Shown: positions 24,607 through 30,920 of the stretch, piece after piece | How the letters are laid out: each line of letters opens with the position of its first letter | Numbering within the stretch: the first letter of the stretch is position 1 | Source: Maribacter sp. | Lineage (GTDB): Bacteria; Bacteroidota; Bacteroidia; Flavobacteriales; Flavobacteriaceae | Assembly (NCBI RefSeq): GCF_016744255.1 | Contig: NZ_JADGES010000030.1 | Location: 1-34,525, forward strand | DNA: 34,525 bases | Direction: 5' to 3' | Position numbers and translations under genes: made by a program | The notes under the pieces: generated by a model | What the model was told of the DNA's origin: nothing | Databases searched by the model: none | What the model saw: the letters and a program-made list of their open reading frames with translations, nothing else

Positions 24607-24650
24607 CGGTCTGGACGGGACTCGAACCCGCGACCCCCTGCGTGACAGGC
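24607..24650 (-). other. tRNA-Asp 3' half: attachment site (left junction of an integrative element)
   Basis: The minus strand reads the 3' part of tRNA-Asp: the anticodon loop CTGTCAC (anticodon GTC), the stem half GCAGG, the T arm with GGTTCGAGTCC and the acceptor strand CCAGACC with discriminator G. CCA is not encoded. The 5' anticodon stem, D arm and 5' acceptor are missing: the sequence becomes unrelated beyond 24650. The fragment is still followed by its terminator, so chromosome lies to the left and the element to the right. The intact tRNA should be at the element's other end, outside the window. Confidence 0.85.
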
Positions 24651-24719
24651 GATTAAAATTACATTGCATTTAGCGTCATTAGCTATCATTTAGACTGATT
24701 ATCAGTTAGTTATGTTTTG

Positions 24720-24727
24720 TAACTTTG
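24720..24727 (+). promoter_or_regulatory. -7 element of the integrase gene
   Basis: TAACTTTG matches TAnnTTTG and lies 73 bp before the integrase ATG. The stretch between the tRNA fragment and the gene also has short repeats (TTGTACC twice near 24770) that might be arm-type sites. Confidence 0.4.
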
Positions 24728-24800
24728 CATCAACTGTCATCAAATATGTTTCTAAAATCCAATTTGTTGTACCTATGTTGTACCCACAAAACTAAATGTT

Positions 24801-26009
24801 ATGTCAAGTATTAAGATTGTTTTACGAAAAAAAGGCCTTTCAGATGGCACTTATCCTATCTGTTTACGAATTACTAAAAATAGAAAAACGAAATATTTCA
24901 ACACTATTTATAAAAGTTCTGAAAAAGAATGGGATGCTTCTTCAGGTTGTTTCAATAAAAAGAAAACTAACTACATCCAAAATAATAGGTTGCTATTGAA
25001 AATAAAAGCGAGAGCATTAAAAGTGTACTCAGAACTTGATTTTGAAAAAGAGTATTTCAATTTAGATGATTTCAGTCAACGTTTTAGAGTAGATAGCAAT
25101 CCTGCAAATGATTATGTTTTTCCTTTTTGGGAAGAAATAATCTCAGAAATGAAATTAGCTGGAAGAATGGGTAATGCAATTATGTATGAAGAGACCATGA
25201 AATCTTTAAAACAATTCTGCGGATTTAAAAAAATACGGTTCCAAGACATAACCAATTCCTTTTTAAACAAATATGAAGCATGGCTTCGTTCTAGAGGTGG
25301 TACTGGCGGCGGTATCAGTATTAAGCAACGTACATTAAGAGCATTATATAACAAAGCAATAGAAAGGAGTATTATTAAAGACATTAACCATCCTTTCAAA
25401 ACCTATAAAATATCAAAACTTAAAGGTCAGGGAATTAAAAAAGCTTTAGATTATGAGCAGGTTACCAAAATTATAAATTTTAATATTTCTAAATATCCAC
25501 AACTTGCGGAGGCTAGAAACTATTTTGTTTTTAGTTTTTATACCAGAGGAATGAACTATACAGATATGATGGAATTAAAATGGAATAATATTGATTCCAA
25601 AGCTATATCCTACATTCGAAATAAAACTAAAGGACGATTTGTAATTAGTATTCTTCCTCCTGTTCGTGAAATTCTCGACTATTATAAAGAGTATTCCCTA
25701 CCCACAAAATATGTTTTTCCCATTTTATTAAAAGACGGACTCACCCCTAACCAGATTAATAATCGAAAAAAGAAAACTTTGGCAAAATACAATTATGAAT
25801 TAAAAGAAATTGCTAAAATAACTGGTATTGATAAGTCATTATCTAGCTATGTTGCTAGACATAGTTTTGCTAATTGCCTAAAACAAAAAGGAGTTGCCAC
25901 TGATGTTATTGGCGAATCATTAGGTCATAAAGACATTACAACCACTCAAGTATATTTAAAAGAACTGGGAAGTTCCGTTTTAGACGATGCTGCAGCTTTA
26001 CTGGTTTGA
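24801..26009 (+). CDS. int: Tyrosine recombinase (integrase) of the element
   Basis: This 402-residue integrase is of the type common in Bacteroidota. It has an N-terminal arm-binding domain (RKKGLSDGTYPICLRITKNR, 9-28), a SAM-like core-binding domain (about 105-205) and a C-terminal catalytic domain. Catalytic residues visible are Arg in FYTRGMNYTDM (about 251), His/Arg in YVARHSFANCL (about 353), His in LGHKDITTTQ and the nucleophile Tyr in VYL shortly after. It lies about 150 bp from the tRNA-Asp fragment and points into the element, the normal position for a tRNA-specific integrase. Its 3' end overlaps the next, convergent gene by 12 bp. Confidence 0.95.
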   Translation: MSSIKIVLRKKGLSDGTYPICLRITKNRKTKYFNTIYKSSEKEWDASSGCFNKKKTNYIQNNRLLLKIKARALKVYSELDFEKEYFNLDDFSQRFRVDSNPANDYVFPFWEEIISEMKLAGRMGNAIMYEETMKSLKQFCGFKKIRFQDITNSFLNKYEAWLRSRGGTGGGISIKQRTLRALYNKAIERSIIKDINHPFKTYKISKLKGQGIKKALDYEQVTKIINFNISKYPQLAEARNYFVFSFYTRGMNYTDMMELKWNNIDSKAISYIRNKTKGRFVISILPPVREILDYYKEYSLPTKYVFPILLKDGLTPNQINNRKKKTLAKYNYELKEIAKITGIDKSLSSYVARHSFANCLKQKGVATDVIGESLGHKDITTTQVYLKELGSSVLDDAAALLV

Positions 26010-27065
26010 CCAGTCTCTGTCAATGAGTGGATTTAATTTAGACACAACTTTTCTTGCCCAGACTATATAATCTTTAATATTTGGATTCAACTGATTCTCC
26101 AGAATAGCTTGTTTCTCCATTTCATCGAGATAACGCTTTCCTAATTCTGCCTTATTCCAATTTTCTATATCAGAAAATAATTGACTCACTTTCGCCTGTT
26201 CTTGTTCTTGCTGTGCCTTTATAGCTTCATGCTTTTGTTGCACCAACAATCTTTTATTTTCTTCAATAGCCTGTTTAGCTCTTAAGTCATGCCAATAACT
26301 GCAGTCTTTCTCTATCCATGCTATTATTTCAGGTAAACACTCTTCAATTTTTCGTTTAGTGTTGTCTATCCATTTTTTTTGATTGAATGATGGGCCAGCC
26401 TGAAATTCAAGCTTATCAGACTCTTTCCAAGACTGCCTACTCCATCCAGTTTTGTCCTTCTCTCGAATTCTATATACCTTTTGCCGTAGGTTTATTTCGG
26501 TTTTTTGCCCAAACATTTTTACATGAACCGTATTACAATCAAAAACTATAGTATACCCCATTGCTTCTACAACACATATTAAGGTATTCATAAATCGTAA
26601 AGCCCTTGCCCTTAACTTTACATTTGTATGAATTGGTAATATATCTTGCTCCTGAGCTACTTTCCAAAATCTAAAATTATCCTCACTATTGTCAATATCC
26701 TCTAGTAGTTTTTTTGAAGCATTCACCAAAGGATGATATGTTGAGATTCTCCCTGGCACTCTAAACTTTAATTCCTTTCGTTGTTCTAACTCAAAAGCTC
26801 GCTTTTGGTAATCAGTTTTAAATTTTCTAGTCTTGAGGCTTATACCAGTAACTCCATTATCTATTTTAGAAAGTGGGGTTTGTTCTACTTTCTTATGGAA
26901 CCTAACTTTTGACCAATGTCCTCTGCTTGGCAATGGTATATCATTCTCCTCACAAATTTCTTTTAGCCGTTGTGGTTCTATCTGAAACTCCTTAGCGATT
27001 GCACTTATAGATTTGCTCCAAACTAAGTCATATAATTCTTCTCTTGTTAATATAAACTTTTCCAT
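25998..27065 (-). CDS. Unrecognised protein with N-terminal HTH-like segment
   Basis: I do not recognise this 355-residue protein. Residues 8-50 (ELYDLVWSKSISAIAKEF, then LKEICEENDIPLPSRGHW) look like a helix-turn-helix that ends in a conserved-looking PSRGHWSK turn. The middle part (about 110-230) is mixed alpha/beta. Residues about 245-300 are charged and Gln/Glu-rich and probably form a coiled coil. There is no signal peptide or membrane segment. It shares a 67-bp divergent region with the AbiEi gene, including the palindrome at 27096-27114. In a mobile element a DNA-binding or accessory role is plausible; nothing more can be said. Confidence 0.7.
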   Translation of the reverse strand: MEKFILTREELYDLVWSKSISAIAKEFQIEPQRLKEICEENDIPLPSRGHWSKVRFHKKVEQTPLSKIDNGVTGISLKTRKFKTDYQKRAFELEQRKELKFRVPGRISTYHPLVNASKKLLEDIDNSEDNFRFWKVAQEQDILPIHTNVKLRARALRFMNTLICVVEAMGYTIVFDCNTVHVKMFGQKTEINLRQKVYRIREKDKTGWSRQSWKESDKLEFQAGPSFNQKKWIDNTKRKIEECLPEIIAWIEKDCSYWHDLRAKQAIEENKRLLVQQKHEAIKAQQEQEQAKVSQLFSDIENWNKAELGKRYLDEMEKQAILENQLNPNIKDYIVWARKVVSKLNPLIDRDWSNQ

Positions 27066-27085
27066 CTTAAATCGTATATTTTCAT

Positions 27086-27114
27086 TATATTTGATTGTTC
27101 ATGTAACATGAACA
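27086..27114 (+). promoter_or_regulatory. Promoter and operator of the AbiEi gene
   Basis: The -7 element TATATTTG (27086-27093) is followed at once by the palindrome TGTTCATGTAACATGAACA (27096-27114), which would cover the start of transcription. ATGAACA recurs at 27125-27131, 17 bp further on. Characterised AbiEi antitoxins repress their own operon by binding inverted repeats, and this layout fits. Confidence 0.6.
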
Positions 27115-27132
27115 TTGTAAAAAAATGAACAA

Positions 27133-28125
27133 ATGTTAAGTACCATATATTTAAATGAGTGGTTTGAAGCACTTGATTTTGAAACAGAGATACACTATTT
27201 ATCTCATGATAAAGAAAGTGAAGAAAAAATATACGAAATAAATGGAGAGAATACTTTTGTTGAATTTAAAAATGAAGTAAGACCACAAAATGTATATCAA
27301 TTCATTAAAGAACGAAGTAAAGATTTACCTGTTTTAGTAGCATCTAAATACATAACCCCAAAAGCAAAAGAAGCTTTAAAAAGAAAAGGCTTTAACTATA
27401 TTGATAGCTTTGGAAATATATACCTTAATACTAGTACGCATAAATTATATGTAGAAAAAAATAACGCAAAGCCTGTACACAATACATATTCAGAAATTTT
27501 TACCCAAACAGCTGGTCAAATTATTTTTCATTTACTTCAAAATCCAGAATTAATAAATGCTACATATCGCCATTTAGCAGATATCAGTTGTGTTTCATTG
27601 GGTAGCGTAGGTAAAACAATTAATGGATTATTAAAAGAAGGATTCGCTGTAAAATGGGATAGCACAAAAAAGTACCAATTAGTTCGGAGAGAAGAACTAC
27701 TAGAAAAATGGATTGTTTTGGTTTGTGAAAAAATATTACCTGCACATAAAATAGGTAACTATAGACCATTTGGTTCTGGTCATTTTAAAGTAGGAGATAC
27801 AAGCTCTAATTTAGAAACTTGCTGGGGAGGGGAATATGGCGCAAAACTTCTCACGAATTATATAAACCCAGAACAGTATTCTATTTACACAACAAGGGAT
27901 AAACATGATTTAATGCAACTATTTAAACTGATTCCAGATGAAAACGGGAACATAAGTGCATACAAGTCTTTTTGGAAAGCAAAAAGTATAAAACTATATT
28001 TTAATGCAGACGAAAATGCAGTAAACCCCTTATTAATTTACGCCGAACTAGTTTACAGTGGCAATGATAGAAATTTAGAAACCGCCAAAATAATCTTTGA
28101 TAAGTATGTCAAACCTAACTTATAA
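27133..28125 (+). CDS. abiEi: AbiEi family antitoxin (type IV toxin-antitoxin)
   Basis: This 330-residue protein resembles the long AbiEi antitoxins of Bacteroidota. An N-terminal part (about 25-110) leads to PKAKEALKRKGFNYIDSFGNIYLN. A winged helix follows (about 145-190, TYRHLADISCVSLGSVGKTI and LLKEGFAVKW), then a large C-terminal domain. Such antitoxins bind promoter DNA and, by an unclear mechanism, neutralise the AbiEii nucleotidyltransferase. The toxin gene overlaps the 3' end by 20 bp as usual, but only its first ~45 codons survive. This antitoxin therefore appears to be an orphan. Confidence 0.72.
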   Translation: MLSTIYLNEWFEALDFETEIHYLSHDKESEEKIYEINGENTFVEFKNEVRPQNVYQFIKERSKDLPVLVASKYITPKAKEALKRKGFNYIDSFGNIYLNTSTHKLYVEKNNAKPVHNTYSEIFTQTAGQIIFHLLQNPELINATYRHLADISCVSLGSVGKTINGLLKEGFAVKWDSTKKYQLVRREELLEKWIVLVCEKILPAHKIGNYRPFGSGHFKVGDTSSNLETCWGGEYGAKLLTNYINPEQYSIYTTRDKHDLMQLFKLIPDENGNISAYKSFWKAKSIKLYFNADENAVNPLLIYAELVYSGNDRNLETAKIIFDKYVKPNL

Positions 28126-28240
28126 AGATTATTCATTTGCCAACCATGGAGAGGTATATCAGATATTGGAAAAAATATTTACTTCTCATAACATTACCTA
28201 CTATCTAATAGGGGCTAATGCAAGAGATATAAAGCTTTAT
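28106..28240 (+). pseudogene. AbiEii-type nucleotidyltransferase toxin, 5' remnant
   Basis: From the ATG at 28106, inside the end of abiEi, the frame reads an N-terminal helix and then YYLIGANARDIKLY, the G-x-x-ARD start of the nucleotidyltransferase fold. At about 28237 the sequence turns into the antisense of the SecB-like gene. The catalytic acidic pair that should follow is absent, so the 118-codon frame to 28453 is not a working toxin. The join lies almost exactly at the SecB-like stop codon, suggesting recombination that replaced the toxin body with the neighbouring module. Confidence 0.65.
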
Positions 28241-28695
28241 TCTAACTCAATCCAATTTTCTAAAATCTTATTTGGATTGATTACAGGAATAGTTGTTGAA
28301 CCCCAAGAGGAATTTAGTAATTTCTCAAAAATAATACCTCTAAGAGTTGAATATGAGATACCCGCTAATGTTGCCCCGAAAATTTTTTTAAAGGTGGGTT
28401 CTCCATCTTCTTTGATACTATACATTTGTTCCAAGTTATCTACGACAAAATGAAAGTCATATCGAAAACGAGCTATACTCTCTGATTCCCTGTCTGTTAG
28501 CGCTAGTATAAGGTCTAAACCTAACAAGAATGCTTTGTCTTCAAGTTTATGCGCACTTATGTGTGCAATCCTCATATCAATTGGCTCGTCATTTTTAAAA
28601 GGCTCATTCAAATCTGTGATAGAGACTTCCAACGGTTCAATTTGTAATAAATGAATCTTTTCAGGATCAATATGATTTTGTTCTTTCTTTGCCAT
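28237..28695 (-). CDS. SecB-like chaperone of a toxin-antitoxin-chaperone set
   Basis: This 152-residue protein looks like a SecB-fold protein. It has the beta-strand-rich core and an ending (ISYSTLRGIIFEKLLNSS, then IPVINPNKIL) that parallels the final helix and loop of SecB (the FPYARE...LAPVNF region). It follows an HTH antitoxin by 2 nt, which in turn follows a toxin-like gene. This is the order of M. tuberculosis TAC (HigB1-HigA1-Rv1957), in which a SecB-like protein protects the antitoxin. The role is inferred from fold similarity and order; no database search was possible. The C-terminus abuts the AbiEii remnant. Confidence 0.62.
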   Translation of the reverse strand: MAKKEQNHIDPEKIHLLQIEPLEVSITDLNEPFKNDEPIDMRIAHISAHKLEDKAFLLGLDLILALTDRESESIARFRYDFHFVVDNLEQMYSIKEDGEPTFKKIFGATLAGISYSTLRGIIFEKLLNSSWGSTTIPVINPNKILENWIELE

Positions 28696-28697
28696 AA

Positions 28698-29060
28698 TTA
28701 GCTAGCGTAGCCAGACATAAAGCTATAATTTGATGGTTTAGCTTGCTTCTTAGCGTCTGAAATATAAAAGTGTACGTATTTATACTCTTTTTCAATATGT
28801 ATTAAATCCTCCCCTAAAGCGTTCTCTAGTTTAGCAATAGTTTTAATGGTAAAGTTATGGGTGCCACTTAACCATTTGCTAACCTCAGAAGCAGATTTTC
28901 CCATTTTATCAGCAAACTCGCTTTTACCCATACCCTTTTCTTTAAGTATACGAGCAACCTTGTTTGCAATGGCCAAATTATGTTTGACCATAATGTCAAT
29001 TTCTGGATTGCCGTACTCGGCTAACCAATCTCCTATAATGTTGTTTTTGTTTTTTTTCAT
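28698..29060 (-). CDS. XRE-type HTH antitoxin
   Basis: This 120-residue HigA-like protein has a helix-turn-helix at about 43-90 (MGKSEFADKMGKSASEVSKW, then FTIKTIAKLENALG). Before it is a helical region (about 10-40); after it is a tail of about 28 residues rich in aromatics (YKYVHFYIS, YSFMSGYAS). In chaperone-addicted antitoxins such a tail binds the SecB-like partner, so this is a candidate addiction sequence; that is inference. It lies 7 nt after the toxin-like gene and 2 nt before the SecB-like gene, so the three are one operon. It probably represses the operon through the palindrome at 29630-29655. Confidence 0.85.
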   Translation of the reverse strand: MKKNKNNIIGDWLAEYGNPEIDIMVKHNLAIANKVARILKEKGMGKSEFADKMGKSASEVSKWLSGTHNFTIKTIAKLENALGEDLIHIEKEYKYVHFYISDAKKQAKPSNYSFMSGYAS

Positions 29061-29067
29061 CTCTCAG

Positions 29068-29610
29068 TTAATAATATAAAATCACATCATCTTCATAATT
29101 AATATCAGTATCCGAATCTATCCAGATGATATCTCTTTCTTGAAAAGCTTGATCTATAATATTTGTAAGTTGGTTTGCTAGTAAAAAATGTGTTTTTACG
29201 TTTGGGCATTCTTGGGCTTTGTCTTGCGTTTTAATTGCGCCGTTAAAAAGAATGACTACGTTTGAGTTCAATCGATGACAATATAGCCTTAAATTGTTTG
29301 GTGCTGTTTCATCGTCTTCTGTGTAAACGGGTGGGCGGCCCATTGCATAGGGCGGAAGCCCCATTGCTTCCCCTTGATACTGTTCGTCTCTAAAATACTT
29401 GTCTTGTGCTCCATATTTGTTGCCTATTTCTGCCAGCCATGAAAGAATATGATTCAGTTTTTCAAGATTTGCTGTGGTTTGCTCTTCAACAAAGTGTTCA
29501 AACAAAGATTGTGCCGCTTCAACGGATACATCATCCTTGTCTAATACAACAGAATAGTAACAGACCTTTTGGTAATCAAAAATGTGCTTAAGTCGTACTA
29601 TCCCATTCAT
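29068..29610 (-). CDS. Probable toxin of the tripartite module (RelE/HigB-like C-terminal part)
   Basis: This 180-residue protein is first in the three-gene operon. The stretch NLRLYCHRLNSNVVILFNGA resembles the central strands of RelE/HigB-type mRNA interferases found in Bacteroidota. The part before it (about 1-100) is unlike small toxins: it has a helix-rich segment (30-70) and a Pro/Tyr-rich loop (LPPYAMGRPPVY). At 180 aa it is nearly twice the usual RelE length. The toxin call rests on position and this weak similarity; catalytic residues cannot be named. The predicted -7 element TACATTTA (29625-29618) allows a leader of only a few bases. Confidence 0.6.
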   Translation of the reverse strand: MNGIVRLKHIFDYQKVCYYSVVLDKDDVSVEAAQSLFEHFVEEQTTANLEKLNHILSWLAEIGNKYGAQDKYFRDEQYQGEAMGLPPYAMGRPPVYTEDDETAPNNLRLYCHRLNSNVVILFNGAIKTQDKAQECPNVKTHFLLANQLTNIIDQAFQERDIIWIDSDTDINYEDDVILYY

Positions 29611-29629
29611 TAGTCGGTAAATGTATTAA

Positions 29630-29655
29630 AAAATTTCACTTATAAGTGAAATTTT
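29630..29655. promoter_or_regulatory. 26-bp perfect palindrome, likely operator of the toxin-antitoxin-chaperone operon
   Basis: A perfect 26-bp palindrome with core TTCACTTATAAGTGAA lies 20 bp before the toxin start and just upstream of the -7 element TACATTTA. The position suits autorepression by the HTH antitoxin. The rest of the 29611-29800 gap is AT-rich and shows no gene. Confidence 0.65.
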
Positions 29656-29800
29656 ATATTAAATGTTGTGAAATAAGGTTTAAGTGTGGTCTACTACCCC
29701 CTCATTCATGTTATTGTTAACGTTAAAAGGCTTTCAGGTCAGTCCAAATCCATTCTGAAATAATATATAAAAGTTATATTAAGCATGTCAAAAATTACAA

Positions 29801-30838
29801 TTAGATAAATCGCCTATAAAATTCGTGATTTTCCTCAGCCTCATCTCCACCCAAAAATAATACCATTGACTCATCTGCTTTATCTTCCTTAATCTTAACA
29901 AGTTTTAGCTTGTATTTATCGTTCATAACATCGATTAAATTATTTATAAGGTCGTTACTAAGTATTTCTTTAGAATGAAGAAACTCCATTTGATTTACTA
30001 AAACTTCTTTGAGTTCTCCCGTAATTCCATTATGAGAATTGACAGAATTTTTCGCCAACATGGCAAGATTATCCACATAATTAATTATTCCAGAGTGGTC
30101 TACAGTTCTAGCAAATGGATAAGTAGTTCCGTCTAATAATACTTTCGAATCTTTGTATACACTATACAAACAATTCATACGATGAATATCATCTGTCATT
30201 ACTTGCATTGTCACGTAACCTCCTACTGTATTAGGGATATCCATACTGGTTACTCCTTTTGTCGATAAATCCAATGCTTTACCCTTTGCGATTACCTCCA
30301 AAATAATATTATTTAATAAAAATATCGAATCTTGAATATCATCTGTTAGCTTATGCTCTGCACAAAATTCTTGAATTCTATTTTCTATGAAATCTGGACT
30401 TGTACTATAAAAAGGCTCATTAAACATGAGTTTTCTGCCATTAATATCTATTGTCTTAATCGTAGTTGAGTCGCCATCACTTGTAACACAATCTAAAACA
30501 AAACTCTTTTCTCTTTTGATGCAAATAGCAGTTGCCTTAATAATAGGTTTTCCTGGTAAAAAGATTTTTAGGTAAGCATGCTTATCGTTAACAACCGGTT
30601 TTTGAATTTCTCTATTAAGTGTTTTAAAGTAGTCTTTATGAGTTCCTGTTCCATCTTTCATTGGTGATATATAACCCCAATTTCCCAGAATGCCCATCAT
30701 CAAATCTGAACCATATTGATGAACTTTAACCTTCACTAATCTGTCAAAGTTACCTCTTGGCAAATCACCAAAAGATAGTTGCGTATCTCCTGCAACTATA
30801 CCATATTCTTTAGTAACGCAACCTATTATTAAAGTCAT
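29801..30838 (-). CDS. HslV/proteasome-like Ntn hydrolase with long C-terminal extension
   Basis: From the ATG at 30838 the protein is 345 aa and begins M-TLIIGCVTKEYGIVAGDTQ. If the Met is removed, Thr becomes residue 1 and Asp falls at 17 (GIVAGDTQ), exactly the Thr1/Asp17 spacing of HslV and proteasome beta subunits; the following RGN also matches. The third catalytic position, Lys33 in HslV, aligns with Arg32 here, with a Lys at 35. HslV is about 175 aa; here about 165 extra residues follow, of unrecognised type. A longer frame from a TTG at 30928 exists but would bury the Thr, so I reject that start. It follows res of a type III restriction system by 82 nt on the same strand. No HslU-like ATPase is in the window. 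Confidence 0.7.
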   Translation of the reverse strand: MTLIIGCVTKEYGIVAGDTQLSFGDLPRGNFDRLVKVKVHQYGSDLMMGILGNWGYISPMKDGTGTHKDYFKTLNREIQKPVVNDKHAYLKIFLPGKPIIKATAICIKREKSFVLDCVTSDGDSTTIKTIDINGRKLMFNEPFYSTSPDFIENRIQEFCAEHKLTDDIQDSIFLLNNIILEVIAKGKALDLSTKGVTSMDIPNTVGGYVTMQVMTDDIHRMNCLYSVYKDSKVLLDGTTYPFARTVDHSGIINYVDNLAMLAKNSVNSHNGITGELKEVLVNQMEFLHSKEILSNDLINNLIDVMNDKYKLKLVKIKEDKADESMVLFLGGDEAEENHEFYRRFI

Positions 30839-30920
30839 TGATATGTAACTAGTTTTTAATTTTAAAAAATCGAATTTTGATTGCCTGAGTTTAATTGAAA
30901 AGAATGAAATATTAATTTCT

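Noticed and set aside
28097-28453. A 118-codon gene downstream of AbiEi
   Set aside because: Only the first ~45 codons read as a nucleotidyltransferase; the rest is antisense to the SecB-like gene.
29710-29730. Short palindrome TTAACGTTAA downstream of the Ntn hydrolase gene
   Set aside because: Ten symmetric bases are expected by chance in AT-rich DNA; no promoter or stem context.
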